Notes under the pieces: generated by a model
Databases searched by the model: none
What the model was told of the DNA's origin: nothing
The model's input: the letters and a program-made list of their open reading frames with translations, nothing else
Assembly: GCF_007830335.1 (NCBI RefSeq)
Contig: NZ_VLKU01000002.1
Location: forward strand, 124,001-188,000
Reading direction: 5' to 3'
Length of the DNA: 64,000 nucleotides
Source: Paracoccus sulfuroxidans
GTDB taxonomy: Bacteria > Pseudomonadota > Alphaproteobacteria > Rhodobacterales > Rhodobacteraceae
Shown: one piece after another, positions 1 to 10,693 of the stretch
How the letters are laid out: every line of letters starts with the position of its first letter
Numbering within the stretch: position 1 is the first letter of the stretch
Translations under genes and position numbers: made by a program

Positions 1-1146
<1,146 letters not shown>

Positions 1147-1176
1147 CCGATCCCGCCGGATCGCCCAATCATTGAC

Positions 1177-1205
1177 GCGGGGCCGCTTGTCACAGGCGGC
1201 CCCGC
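1177..1205 (+). terminator. Terminator-like hairpin after gdhA
   Basis: Perfect 10-bp arms (GCGGGGCCGC and its complement) enclose a 9-base loop about 30 bases after the gdhA stop. No clear T-tract follows, so factor-independent termination is probable rather than certain. Confidence 0.6.
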
Positions 1206-1247
1206 TGAGTATTCGGCCCGAAGCCCTGCGTTTTTCCGGACCGAACG

Positions 1248-1853
1248 ATGCTGATCTTCATTCCCGCGCGCCTGACCCTGCTGTCGCTTCCCAAGACCGG
1301 AACGACCGCGCTGGAGGTTGCGCTTTCGGATCGCGCCGACATCGCATTTCGCTCGGCCCCCGAGATCAAGCACCTGAACCTGCGCCAGTACCGGCGCAAC
1401 ATCCGCCCCCTGCTCACCCCCTTCGGCGCGCCCGAGTTCGAGACCGTCGCCACCATGCGCGACCCGATCGACTGGCTGCGCAGCTGGTACCGCTTTCGCA
1501 CGCGGGATGCGCTGATCGGGCATGCGAACAGCACCGTGCAGGTCAGTTTCGAACAGTTCATCGAGGCCTGGCTGCGCCCGATGGAGGAGCGTCCGGCCTA
1601 TGCCCGGATCGGGCGGCAATCGGATTTTCTGCGCAACGGCCATGGTCATGTCGCGATCACCCATCTGTTCCGCTATGAGGCGATGGATGCGCTGCTGAAG
1701 TTTCTGGGCCAGCGTCTGGGCAGCCCGGTCACGCTTGAGAGCAAGAACGTCTCACCCCGCACGGTGACCGATCTGAGCCCGGCGCTGGAGGCGCGGCTGC
1801 GCGAGGCGCTGGCCGCCGAATTCGAGGTTTGGGAGAGCGCCCGGGTGGAATGA
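1248..1853 (+). CDS. Sulfotransferase-family P-loop protein
   Basis: 201 residues. Near the N-terminus LSLPKTGTTALE matches the PAPS 5'-phosphosulfate loop, and TMRDPIDWLRSWYR at about residues 68-80 matches the 3'-phosphate motif (RxP-x-x-S/R-x-x-S/Y) of bacterial sulfotransferases. It probably moves a sulfuryl group to an unknown cytoplasmic acceptor. It is short for the family (commonly 250-300) and monocistronic, between gdhA and the convergent COQ10-like gene. The substrate cannot be read from sequence. Confidence 0.75.
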   Translation: MLIFIPARLTLLSLPKTGTTALEVALSDRADIAFRSAPEIKHLNLRQYRRNIRPLLTPFGAPEFETVATMRDPIDWLRSWYRFRTRDALIGHANSTVQVSFEQFIEAWLRPMEERPAYARIGRQSDFLRNGHGHVAITHLFRYEAMDALLKFLGQRLGSPVTLESKNVSPRTVTDLSPALEARLREALAAEFEVWESARVE

Positions 1854-1857
1854 GGCC

Positions 1858-2310
1858 TCAGCCGTAAAGGGCGCGGGCGCGTTCCTCGAAGGCGCGCACG
1901 ATGCGCGACATCGCCTCGCCAAAGACGACACCGATCACCTTGCCGAGGATCGCGTTGCGAAATTCGAAATCGACGAAGAAATCGACCTGCACCCGGTGGT
2001 CGGGCAGATCGCTGAAGGTCCAGCCGCTGCGCAGATAGCGAAACGGGCCATCCAGATATTCGGTGTCGATCTGCTTGCGCTCGGGCCAAAGGGTCACGCG
2101 GCTGCCGAAGCGTTCCCGGAAAACCTTGAAGCTGATGACCAGATCGGCCTCGATGATCTCGCTGCCCGCCTCGGGCCCCGGCCCGCGAGAGCGGATGCGC
2201 GCGGCCGAATTCCAGGGCAGAAACTGCGGATAGCTTTCAATATCGGCCACCAATGCGTACATCTGGTCGGCGGTATAGGGCAGCACGCGGCTGTCGCTGT
2301 GATGTGGCAA
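1858..2310 (-). CDS. COQ10/RatA-like START-domain protein
   Basis: About 150 residues with the SRPBCC/polyketide-cyclase pattern: RVLPYTADQMYALVADIESYPQFLPW at the N-terminus and FFVDFEFRNAILGKVIGVVFGEAMSRIVRAFEERA at the C-terminus. Homologues bind ubiquinone or help its use by the respiratory chain; RatA in Escherichia coli was described as a ribosome anti-association toxin. In this lineage the ubiquinone role is the more likely. The TTG at 2310 is chosen because homologues begin with M-P-x-H-S-like residues; a longer frame reaches 2352. Confidence 0.8.
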   Translation of the reverse strand: MPHHSDSRVLPYTADQMYALVADIESYPQFLPWNSAARIRSRGPGPEAGSEIIEADLVISFKVFRERFGSRVTLWPERKQIDTEYLDGPFRYLRSGWTFSDLPDHRVQVDFFVDFEFRNAILGKVIGVVFGEAMSRIVRAFEERARALYG

Positions 2311-2364
2311 TGTCTGGTTCCGCTGATTTCGGGTCGCGGACAGCACTAGCAAAGGAACGGGGGG

Positions 2365-2544
2365 ATGAACAACCTGATCTGGCTTCTTCGGGCCTCTCGC
2401 TGGGCGCGCAACCCGCCCTCGCGCAATCGGGTGCTGCTGGTGCTGGCGATCATCGCCATCGGGCTGGCGCTGCTGGGCCTGGAAAAGGCGGGGTTCTGGC
2501 CGGATTGGGCCACCCTGCCCGCCAACAACCGGCGCGGGTTCTGA
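2365..2544 (+). CDS. Small single-pass membrane protein
   Basis: A 59-residue ORF starting MNNLIWLLRASRWARNPPS, then a hydrophobic segment (VLLVLAIIAIGLALLGL, about residues 24-41) and a conserved-looking tail rich in Trp and Pro. GGGGGG just upstream can serve as ribosome-binding site. It is divergent from the COQ10-like gene. I recognise no functional family; the amphipathic start, TM helix and good start context suggest a real small gene. Confidence 0.6.
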   Translation: MNNLIWLLRASRWARNPPSRNRVLLVLAIIAIGLALLGLEKAGFWPDWATLPANNRRGF

Positions 2545-2654
2545 CCGGCCCGCACGAGATCAGCAAGTTCCGGCCAGTCGGATCAGAACGGGTTGAGTTC
2601 GGCGCGGAGTCTCTTCACGCTTGGGCCGAAACCGACCCTGTGGAGTAACCAGTC

Positions 2655-3026
2655 ATGAAGTTCACCCTGCCCTCTCTGGCCGCGCTTTCGGCGCTGGTCT
2701 TTCTGGCCGCCTGCGAAACGGCCCCCACCACCGGCACCCCGCCCGAGACCCAAAATTTCGACGCCGAGCGTGCCGAACTGGCAGCCAACCCCGCCGCCCG
2801 CACCGATTTCGTGGCGAAATGCACCACGGCGACCGCGCGCTCCTCGGCGACGGATATCAGCAATATGGCCGTGCTAATGGACACAACGCCGGCCCGCGCA
2901 CCCTCGACCTTCTGCCAGCGGATGACGCAGGGCGTGGTCGACGGGCGGGTCAGCGCCAGGGATGTCGAGATGGGCATGGCGGGCCAGATGACCCCCGGCG
3001 TGCTGCAGGTCCTGCAGGCGCGCTGA
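2655..3026 (+). CDS. Small predicted lipoprotein
   Basis: 123 residues. The N-terminus is a lipoprotein signal: MKFTLPSLAALSALVFLAAC, with the lipobox LAAC at residues 17-20. The mature part (about 100 residues) has two further cysteines (KC near 56, FCQR near 86) that could form a disulfide in the periplasm. No known domain is recognised. The convergent gene downstream is the metallopeptidase at 3085-3936. Confidence 0.7.
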   Translation: MKFTLPSLAALSALVFLAACETAPTTGTPPETQNFDAERAELAANPAARTDFVAKCTTATARSSATDISNMAVLMDTTPARAPSTFCQRMTQGVVDGRVSARDVEMGMAGQMTPGVLQVLQAR

Positions 3027-3084
3027 TCGTCTTTCCGAAAACCGGCTGCGCCCTCGGTCACCGAAGGCGCAGCCGCTCGGGGCC

Positions 3085-3936
3085 TTAGAGGCCCGCTTCC
3101 CCGAAGGTGTTGCACTGGGCCATCTGGCCCGATTTGAAGCCCCGGCGGAACCAGCTCTGGCGATCCTCGGCCGAGCCATGGGTGAACGAGTCGGGCATGG
3201 GCGCGCGACCGGCTTTCTCCATCAGCACATCATCGCCGACCGAACGCGCGGCATTGATCGCCTCGGAAATGTCCTGATCGTCGATGGTGCCGAACTGTTC
3301 GCTGGCCTGACGCGCCCAGATCCCGGCAAAGCAATCCGCCTGAAGCTCAGTCAGGACCGACAGGTGGTTCGCGTCGGTCTGGCTGGATTGCGCCCGCAGC
3401 CCGTTCACCTTGCCCAGAATGCCGATCTGGTTCTGCACATGGTGGCCGATCTCATGCGCGATGACATAGGCATAGGCGAAATCGCCGCCCGCCCCCATCT
3501 GCTGCTGCATGATCCGGAAGAAGTCGGTGTCCAGATAGACCTTGCGGTCGTTCGGGCAATAGAACGGCCCCATGGCCGCAGAGGCCCCGCCGCAGGCCGA
3601 TTGCACCGCGCCCGAGAACATCACCAGCGTCGGATCGGTATATTGCATCCCCGCCTGTTCGGGCAGGACGCGCGACCAGACCTCTTCGGTATCGGCCAGC
3701 ACGACCGAGACGAACTGCCCGATCTCTTGCTCTTCCGGCGTCAGGGGCCGGGATTCGCCGGTCTCGGTCTGTCCATTGTCGATCGCACCCACGATGGGCG
3801 AGATGTCGATTCCGAAGAAATACCCGACCGCCAGCACCACCAGCGTGCCCACGACGCCGATCCCGCCGACGCCCCCCGCGCTCATCCCGCGCCGGTCTTC
3901 CACGTTGCGGCTGCCCCGCCGTCCTCGCCATTCCAT
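3085..3936 (-). CDS. YpfJ-type neutral zinc metallopeptidase
   Basis: 283 residues. An RGRRGSRNVEDRRG-like N-terminus is followed by one TM helix (GGIGVVGTLVVLAVGYFFG), then the catalytic zinc motif AHEIGHHVQNQIG at about residues 160-172, and ELQADCFAGIWA supplying the third ligand. This fits the putative neutral zinc metallopeptidase family (YpfJ/DUF2342-like). Active domain position is probably periplasmic; the physiological substrate is unknown. Confidence 0.88.
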   Translation of the reverse strand: MEWRGRRGSRNVEDRRGMSAGGVGGIGVVGTLVVLAVGYFFGIDISPIVGAIDNGQTETGESRPLTPEEQEIGQFVSVVLADTEEVWSRVLPEQAGMQYTDPTLVMFSGAVQSACGGASAAMGPFYCPNDRKVYLDTDFFRIMQQQMGAGGDFAYAYVIAHEIGHHVQNQIGILGKVNGLRAQSSQTDANHLSVLTELQADCFAGIWARQASEQFGTIDDQDISEAINAARSVGDDVLMEKAGRAPMPDSFTHGSAEDRQSWFRRGFKSGQMAQCNTFGEAGL

Positions 3937-4073
3937 GTCTGCATCTTCCCGAAAAAGTGACCCGGACCGCCCTCATGCAGGCAATGATCCCATCCATAAA
4001 CGTAACAACAGGGTTGACAGTTCCAGCCCCCCCGCCCAGCAAAGCGGCAATAAATTCAATGAGGGCTGGGTGC

Positions 4074-4670
4074 ATGTTCGACTGGGTGATCTCTGCCATC
4101 GACGACTGGGGCTACACGGGCGTTTTCGTGCTGATGCTGGTCGAGCATCTGTTCCCGCCGATCCCCTCGGAAGTGATCATGTCGATGTCGGGCTTCCTTG
4201 TTGCGACCGGTCGGATGAACATCTGGCTGACGCTGCTGGCGGGGACTGCGGGCTCGGTCCTCGGCACGCTTTTCTGGTACTATGTGGCGCGGGCTATTGG
4301 TGAAGAGCGCTTGAAGCGCTTTGCCGCCAATTATGGCCGGGTACTGACGCTCTCACCCTCGGACATCGACAAGGCGCATCGCTGGTTCGTGAAATACGGC
4401 AGCTACGCAGTGTTTTTCGGCCGCATGGTCCCGGCGATCCGCACGCTGATCTCGGTTCCGGCAGGTTTTGCGCGTATGCCCTTCTGGACCTTCCTGATCC
4501 TGACGACCCTCGGCAGCGTGATCTGGACTGCCGTGCTGACACTGGCGGGCTATCTGCTGGAAAGCCAATACAGCCGGGTCGAGGCCTATCTGGATCCAAT
4601 CTCGAAGCTGGTGCTTCTGGCGATCGTCGTCGTCTATGTCTATCGCGTCATCACCTGGAAACCGCATTGA
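4074..4670 (+). CDS. DedA-family membrane protein
   Basis: 198 residues from the ATG at 4074 (MFDWVISAIDDWGYTG). The frame is open further upstream but that part lacks DedA character. It has the family hallmarks VEHLFPPIPSEVIM near the start and FFGRMVPAIRTLISVPAG in the middle, plus four to five hydrophobic segments. DedA proteins (SNARE-associated/VTT domain) are implicated in undecaprenyl-phosphate or phospholipid recycling across the inner membrane. It is followed 52 bases later by dsbB. Confidence 0.88.
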   Translation: MFDWVISAIDDWGYTGVFVLMLVEHLFPPIPSEVIMSMSGFLVATGRMNIWLTLLAGTAGSVLGTLFWYYVARAIGEERLKRFAANYGRVLTLSPSDIDKAHRWFVKYGSYAVFFGRMVPAIRTLISVPAGFARMPFWTFLILTTLGSVIWTAVLTLAGYLLESQYSRVEAYLDPISKLVLLAIVVVYVYRVITWKPH

Positions 4671-4722
4671 GATCACGGAATTGGCACTTGCCGGAACTGC
4701 CCGGCAGGCATAACCGATTGGC

Positions 4723-5205
4723 ATGAACGCGATGACAAACAGACAGTTGGGCGCCCTTGCCGGCGCGGGTTCGGCGGCTCTGCTGGCGGCGGCGCTGACC
4801 TTCCAGTGGCTGGGCTACGCGCCTTGCGAACTGTGCATCCTGCAGCGCTGGCCGCATCTGGCCGCAGCCATTCTGGGCGCGGCCATCGCGGTCTTCGGCT
4901 GGCAACGCTGGCTGGCAGCCCTTGGCCTTCTGGCGGCGCTTCTGGCCACCGCCTTCGCCATCTATCACACCGGGGTCGAGCTGAAATTCTGGGCCGGTCC
5001 CCAGCATTGCTCGGGCGGGGTCGGCAACCTTGCGACCATGAGCACGCAGGACCTGATGACCACGCTGCAAAACGCCCCCGTGGTGCGCTGCGACGAGGTC
5101 TCGTGGAGCCTTCTTGGCATCTCGATGGCGGGTTGGAACGCGCTTTGCTCGGCCCTGCTGTCGCTGATCTGGCTTCTGGCCACCATCGGCCGCCGCAAGG
5201 CCTGA
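4723..5205 (+). CDS. dsbB: Disulfide bond formation protein B
   Basis: 160 residues with four TM helices. The quinone-proximal pair is CELC at about residues 35-38; a second periplasmic cysteine region holds QHCSGG and VRCDE. DsbB re-oxidises DsbA and passes electrons to ubiquinone. The start ATG AACGCGATG is preceded by modest purine content. It lies between DedA and gyrA in the same direction. Confidence 0.88.
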   Translation: MNAMTNRQLGALAGAGSAALLAAALTFQWLGYAPCELCILQRWPHLAAAILGAAIAVFGWQRWLAALGLLAALLATAFAIYHTGVELKFWAGPQHCSGGVGNLATMSTQDLMTTLQNAPVVRCDEVSWSLLGISMAGWNALCSALLSLIWLLATIGRRKA

Positions 5206-5311
5206 AATTCGCCCGAAATCTGCGGTTTTGGCCGGTTTCCGGCCGCCGCAAGATTGCACCCAAAGCAGGTATAGGCTACACCCTTTCCCAACAATATGTT
5301 GAGGAAAAACC

Positions 5312-8065
5312 GTGGCTGACACCCCTGAAAACCACGACGACGACATCCCGGCCGAAGGCGAGCGTGCGGTGATGGCCCATGACGGGCCGGTGATCGATAT
5401 CACCACCGAAATGCGCACCGCCTATCTCGACTATGCCATGTCGGTCATCGTCAGCCGGGCCATCCCGGATCTTCGCGACGGCTTGAAGCCCGTGCACCGC
5501 CGCATCCTTTACGCGATGAACGAAACCGGCAACACGCATGACAAGCCCTATCGCAAATCGGCCCGTCCGGTCGGCGATGTCATGGGTAAATACCACCCCC
5601 ACGGCGACGCGGCGATCTATGACGCGCTGGTGCGGATGGCACAGGACTTTTCCATGTCCCTGCCGCTTCTGGACGGTCAGGGCAACTTCGGCTCGATGGA
5701 CGGCGATAGCGCGGCGGCCATGCGCTATACCGAGGTACGGATGGACAAGCCCGCCGCCTATCTGATGATGGACATCGACAAGGACACGGTCGATTTCCAG
5801 GACAACTATGACGGCAAGGACCGCGAACCGACGGTTCTGCCCGCACGTTTCCCGAACATGCTGGTCAACGGCGCAGGCGGCATCGCCGTCGGCATGGCCA
5901 CGAACATCCCGCCCCACAACCTGGGCGAGGTCGTCGACGCCACGCTGGCGCTGATCGACAATCCCGACCTTCCGACCGAACGCCTGATGGAGATCGTGCC
6001 CGGCCCCGACTTCCCGACGGGCGGCGTGATCCTTGGCCGCTCGGGCGTGCGCAAGGCCTATCTGGAGGGGCGCGGTTCGATCATCCTGCGCGCCAAGACC
6101 CGCATCGAAGAGATCCGCGGCGGGCGTCAGGCGATCATCCTTGATGAGGTGCCCTATCAGGTCAACAAGGCCTCGCTGATCGAAAAGATCGCGGAACTGG
6201 CCAAGGAAAAGCGCATCGAGGGCATCGCCCATGTGCAGGACGAATCCGACCGGATCGGCGTGCGCGTGGTCGTGGAACTGAAACGCGACGCGACCGCCGA
6301 GGTGGTGTTGAACCAGCTGTTCCGCTTTACGCCGATGCAGTCGAACTTTGCGGCGAACATGCTGGCGCTGAACGGCGGCCGCCCCGAGCAGCTGACCCTG
6401 CGCGACTTCCTGACCTATTTCATCGCCTTCCGCGAAGAGGTCGTCGCCCGGCGCACCGCCTATGAACTGCGTAAAGCACGCGAGCGCGCGCATATCCTCT
6501 GCGGTCTGGCCGTTGCCGTCTCGAACGTCGATGAGGTGGTGGCCACGATCCGCGCCTCGGCCGATGCGGCAGAGGCGCGCGAAAAGCTGATGTCGCGGCG
6601 CTGGCCTGCGCATGAGATCGTCGAATACCTGCGGCTGATCGACGATCCGCTGCATCCGGTGAACGACGACGGCACCTATAACCTGTCGGAAACCCAGGCC
6701 CGCGCCATTCTGGAGCTGCGCCTGCAGCGCCTGACGCAGCTTGGCGTGCAGGAAGTCACGGAAGAGCTGAAAGCGCTGGCCGAATCCATCCGCGAATATC
6801 TGGCGATCCTCGCCTCGCGTGAGCGGATCATGAGCATCATCTCGGATGAGCTGCGCGAGGTGAAAGAGCTTTTCGCCGTGCCGCGCCGTACCGAGATCAG
6901 CGACTGGTCCGGCGACATGGACGACGAGGACCTGATCGAGCGCGAGGACATGGTCGTCACCATCACCTCGGGCGGCTATATCAAGCGCACGGCGCTGGCC
7001 GAATTCCGGTCGCAGCGCCGGGGCGGCAAGGGCCTTGCCAGCATGGCGACCAAGGAAGACGACGTGGTCACCACGCTGTTCGTCGCCAATACCCATACCG
7101 AGCTTCTGTTCTTCACCACCGACGGCATGGTCTACCGGCTGAAGACCTGGCGTCTGCCGCTGGCCGGACGCACGGCCAAGGGCAAGGCCATCGTCAATAT
7201 CCTGCCGATCCAGGCGGGCGTCTCGATTGCGGCTTTGCTGCCGATGGACGCGCCCGAGGCCGATTGGGACGATTATCAGGTGGTCTTTGCCACCTCGGAC
7301 GGCGATGTGCGCCGCAACGCGCTGTCGGACTTCACCAACATCATGCGCAACGGCAAGATCGCGATGAAGCTGCCCGAAGGGGTCGAGCTGATCGGCGTGC
7401 GACTGGCGACGGAAAACGACGACGTCATGCTGGTCACCGCATCGGGTCGCGCGATCCGCTTCCAGACGACCGATGTGCGCGTCTTCCGCAGCCGCGATTC
7501 CACCGGCGTGCGCGGCATCCGCCTGGTCAACAGCGGCGACCGCGTGGTCTCGATGTCGGTGATCCGCCACTTCGAGGCCGACCCGGCCGAGCGCGCTGCC
7601 TATCTGAAGATGCGCCGCGCCGTCGAGGGCGCGCTGGACGACGGTGCCGAAGCCGATGAGGATGAGGACAGCGTCACTGAGACCGCGATCTCGCAGGCCC
7701 GCTATGCCGAAATGTCGGCGGCCGAGGATCTGATCCTGACCATCACCGCGCGCGGTTCGGGCAAGATCAGCTCCAGCTTCGACTATCCCCTGCGTGGTCG
7801 CGGCGGTCAGGGCGTCACCGCCATGGACAAGGCGATGCGTGGCGGCCCGCTGGTCGCAAGCTTCCCGGTTGAGCGCGATGACCAGATCATGCTGGCCACC
7901 TCGACCGGGCAGTCGATCCGGGTGCCGGTCGATCAGATCAGCTTCCGCTCCCGCTCGGCCGGCGGCGTGCGCGTCTTCAACACCACCGCTGGCGAAGAGG
8001 TCGTCTCCGTCGCCCGCATCGCCGAAAACGGCGAGGGTGAGGCCGAAGGCGAGACCGAGGAATAA
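5312..8065 (+). CDS. gyrA: DNA gyrase subunit A
   Basis: 917 residues from a GTG start. The breakage-reunion domain has the catalytic tyrosine in [10 protein letters not shown] and the quinolone-determining segment [19 protein letters not shown]. The position equivalent to E. coli Ser83 is Ala (residue 100 here) and the Asp87 equivalent is kept (residue 104). The C-terminal beta-pinwheel repeats run from about residue 540, with the GyrA-box-like SQRRGGKGL near 565-575. Acidic extensions occur at both termini. It works with GyrB in the cytoplasm to introduce negative supercoils. Confidence 0.97.
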   Translation: MADTPENHDDDIPAEGERAVMAHDGPVIDITTEMRTAYLDYAMSVIVSRAIPDLRDGLKPVHRRILYAMNETGNTHDKPYRKSARPVGDVMGKYHPHGDAAIYDALVRMAQDFSMSLPLLDGQGNFGSMDGDSAAAMRYTEVRMDKPAAYLMMDIDKDTVDFQDNYDGKDREPTVLPARFPNMLVNGAGGIAVGMATNIPPHNLGEVVDATLALIDNPDLPTERLMEIVPGPDFPTGGVILGRSGVRKAYLEGRGSIILRAKTRIEEIRGGRQAIILDEVPYQVNKASLIEKIAELAKEKRIEGIAHVQDESDRIGVRVVVELKRDATAEVVLNQLFRFTPMQSNFAANMLALNGGRPEQLTLRDFLTYFIAFREEVVARRTAYELRKARERAHILCGLAVAVSNVDEVVATIRASADAAEAREKLMSRRWPAHEIVEYLRLIDDPLHPVNDDGTYNLSETQARAILELRLQRLTQLGVQEVTEELKALAESIREYLAILASRERIMSIISDELREVKELFAVPRRTEISDWSGDMDDEDLIEREDMVVTITSGGYIKRTALAEFRSQRRGGKGLASMATKEDDVVTTLFVANTHTELLFFTTDGMVYRLKTWRLPLAGRTAKGKAIVNILPIQAGVSIAALLPMDAPEADWDDYQVVFATSDGDVRRNALSDFTNIMRNGKIAMKLPEGVELIGVRLATENDDVMLVTASGRAIRFQTTDVRVFRSRDSTGVRGIRLVNSGDRVVSMSVIRHFEADPAERAAYLKMRRAVEGALDDGAEADEDEDSVTETAISQARYAEMSAAEDLILTITARGSGKISSSFDYPLRGRGGQGVTAMDKAMRGGPLVASFPVERDDQIMLATSTGQSIRVPVDQISFRSRSAGGVRVFNTTAGEEVVSVARIAENGEGEAEGETEE

Positions 8066-8073
8066 GAGAACTG

Positions 8074-8107
8074 GCGGGCCGTCCATCATGGGCGGCCCGC
8101 TGATTTT
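8074..8107 (+). terminator. Rho-independent terminator of gyrA
   Basis: An 11-bp GC-rich inverted repeat (GCGGGCCGTCC with GGGCGGCCCGC, one G-U pair) with an ATCAT loop, followed by TGATTTT, begins 8 bases after the gyrA stop. Confidence 0.8.
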
Positions 8108-8237
8108 CGGGTTCCGGTTCAGCTGGACCGGGAACGCGACACACCCCGGCGAGTGGCCATCGCCTTTCCCCAAAATGCGCATGAGCCCCGCCCCTCGCAA
8201 TCGCGAGGGGGTTACCAATTTCCGTCAGAAAGATGCG

Positions 8238-10685
8238 TCAGGCGCCGTGGGCCATCTCATCGCTGCGGGGCGGCTTGCCCTGCGTGCTGGGCTCGGGCTC
8301 GGCCTTCTCGGGTTCCGGCTCGGGCGGGCCCAGCTTGACCGGCTCGACATGCAGGCATTCGGGGTTGCGCAGCCAGATGTCGCGCTGCGGGAAGGGCATC
8401 TCGATCCCTTCCTTGGCAAAGCGCGCGGCGATCTCGTGGTTGATCTCCGAGGTCACGCCGGTCCCGCCATTGATGTCCGACAGCACCGCGCGGATCTCGA
8501 AATTCAGCGCGTCGGCCCCGAAGCCCTTGAAGACCACGAAGGGGGCCGGGTTGATCAGCACCGTCGGCTGATCCTCGGCGATCTCTTGCAGGATGCGGGC
8601 GACATGGCGGGTGTCGCTGCCATAGGCCACGCCCACCGGCACGATGATGCGCCCGGAAAGATTGCCCCGCGTCCAGTTCGTCACCGGCTGGGTGATCAGG
8701 TCCGAGTTCGGGACGATCACATCCGTACGGTCGAAGGTCTGGATCTGGGTCGCGCGCACGGACATGCGCTTGACGATGCCCTGCTTGCCTCCGACGTCGA
8801 TCCAGTCACCGACGGTCACGGGACGTTCAATCAGCAGGATGATGCCCGAAACGAAGTTCGACACCACCTGCTGCATACCGAAACCGATACCGACCGACAG
8901 CGCACCGGCGACGATGGCCAGCGACGAGAGGTCAATTCCGGCGGTATTGACCGCCAGCAGCGCCGCAAGCCCGATGCCCAGATAGCCGATGCCCGAGGTG
9001 ATGGCGTTCTGCCCGCCCGCGTCGATCTTGGTCTTCGGCAGGATCGAGCTGCGCAGCGCGCCCTGCAGGAAGCGGGTCAGCGCATAGCCCACGCAGAAGA
9101 CGATCACGAAGGTCAGGATCACCATGGGCGACAGGTTGATCCCGCCCAGCGACAACCCGCCCTGCGCCTTGGTCCATGCCTCGCCCAGATCGCTGGTGCG
9201 CGCGCCCCAGATCAGCACGAAAAGCGGCAGCGACAGGATCACCAGCACAAAGCCGATCAGCATCGGGAACAGCGAATCGCGCGCCTCGCTGTCGCCCTTG
9301 GCCAGCGCCATGGCATAGAAATCGCCGACGAAATCCTGCAGCAGGATCAGCAGCCCGATCAGCCCCAGCGTGGTCGCCGTCGGCCACAGAAGGGCATTCG
9401 CCGCCGCCACATAGCCCACCGCCGCCAGAAGCGGCGCGATGACCGCGATCACCCGGCCGATGGTGCCCAGGAAGGCCGTGATCCGCACCCGGTAATCGGG
9501 GTTCTCATTGGCGACATAGCGGCCAAGGCGGCGCAGGATCTCGCACAGGCGGAACAGGAACAGCGAGCCCAGCAGGATCAGCGGAAAATGCCAGACCCCC
9601 GCCGAGGCATCCGAGATCCGCAAGGGGATCGTATCGGTCGTATGCGATTGGCTTTGAAAGCCCGAAAGCGGCAGGATCGCCCAGCCAAAAATCTGGTGAA
9701 GCCCCACTGCCAGCGCCAGGATCGAGGCGCGGAAGCGGGCCTTACGGCAGACATCCTCGGGCATCGGCAAGGGCGGCGTCAGGCCCGAGTTCGGCGTCGG
9801 AAACAGCCTGCGCGCCAGCCAGATGCCACCAAAGACCGACAGCGCAGCTGCCGGGACGGCCTCGATGAAGGGGCGGCCCCAATCACCGAAAAGCCCGGTC
9901 TCCAGCAGAACCACGACGCCCATGACCACGCCCACGAAGGGAATGGCGATCTGGCCCAGCGACACGAGGAAGTTCACCGCCGCGCGCGAGCGGTCGCTGG
10001 CGCGGTTCGACAGCCGCTCGGGCAGGGAATCGATCCAGCGGCGTCCCCGCGTCAGCAGGAAGATCGACAGCAGCAGGAAGCCGCCAAGCGCGGGCAGGCT
10101 GTCGCTGAACCCCGAGACGCCGCCGCGGTTTGTCCAGTTGGTCTTGGCCTCGTCATAGATGCCCAGAACGATCGCCAGACCGTCCTTCGCCGCCGGAGCC
10201 CAGTTCGCCGGGTTCAAGGGCGTCGGCGTCAGCCGCATCAGCGCATTCGCCTGGCGTTCACGCACCGTGCGGTCGATCTGCTGGATGATGCCGTCCGCAC
10301 GGCCATAGGATTCGACCGCCTTCAGCCCGGGGGCCTGCAGCACCGACAGTTCCTCATTCAGCTCGGACCGCCGCGCAGCGATATCGGGCGATTCCGTCTT
10401 GCCCTCTTCCGGGACCGGACCCAAGGCCGCGATCTGGTCTTTCAGCGTCGCGATCCGGGTCGAGTTCGTGCCCTGCGAGGCGCTGAAGCGGTCGCGCCAT
10501 TTCACCACCTCACCACGGATGGCCTGCAGCCGGGCGTCGTTGGCCTGACCGGATTCGAGGATCTGCTCGGCCTGTCCGGCCAGCTTGTCCCAGGCGGCAT
10601 AATCCGGTCCGGGTTGGTCTTGCGCCCAAAGCGGCGCGGCACAGAGCAGAAGGATCGAAAAGATCAGGGCAACAAGGCGATTCAT
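8238..10685 (-). CDS. MscS-type mechanosensitive channel with DUF3772 N-terminus
   Basis: 815 residues. A Sec signal (LVALIFSILLLCAAPLWAQ) precedes a periplasmic coiled region of about 180 residues resembling DUF3772, then about 10 TM helices. The MscS pore-beta domain shows VGIGFGMQQVVSNFVSGIILLIERPVTVGDWIDVGGKQGIVKRM, and the C-terminus is Pro/Glu/Lys rich. It should open under membrane tension to release osmolytes. It lies 8 bases downstream of cysK and is probably co-transcribed with it. It is longer than MscS (286) and nearer the MscK/YbiO type. Confidence 0.88.
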   Translation of the reverse strand: MNRLVALIFSILLLCAAPLWAQDQPGPDYAAWDKLAGQAEQILESGQANDARLQAIRGEVVKWRDRFSASQGTNSTRIATLKDQIAALGPVPEEGKTESPDIAARRSELNEELSVLQAPGLKAVESYGRADGIIQQIDRTVRERQANALMRLTPTPLNPANWAPAAKDGLAIVLGIYDEAKTNWTNRGGVSGFSDSLPALGGFLLLSIFLLTRGRRWIDSLPERLSNRASDRSRAAVNFLVSLGQIAIPFVGVVMGVVVLLETGLFGDWGRPFIEAVPAAALSVFGGIWLARRLFPTPNSGLTPPLPMPEDVCRKARFRASILALAVGLHQIFGWAILPLSGFQSQSHTTDTIPLRISDASAGVWHFPLILLGSLFLFRLCEILRRLGRYVANENPDYRVRITAFLGTIGRVIAVIAPLLAAVGYVAAANALLWPTATTLGLIGLLILLQDFVGDFYAMALAKGDSEARDSLFPMLIGFVLVILSLPLFVLIWGARTSDLGEAWTKAQGGLSLGGINLSPMVILTFVIVFCVGYALTRFLQGALRSSILPKTKIDAGGQNAITSGIGYLGIGLAALLAVNTAGIDLSSLAIVAGALSVGIGFGMQQVVSNFVSGIILLIERPVTVGDWIDVGGKQGIVKRMSVRATQIQTFDRTDVIVPNSDLITQPVTNWTRGNLSGRIIVPVGVAYGSDTRHVARILQEIAEDQPTVLINPAPFVVFKGFGADALNFEIRAVLSDINGGTGVTSEINHEIAARFAKEGIEMPFPQRDIWLRNPECLHVEPVKLGPPEPEPEKAEPEPSTQGKPPRSDEMAHGA

Positions 10686-10693
10686 TCAGATAC

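Noticed and set aside
5276..8218. A 980-codon minus-strand frame over gyrA
   Set aside because: It is the antisense of an unmistakable gyrA and has a His/Arg/Asp-rich composition with no domain.
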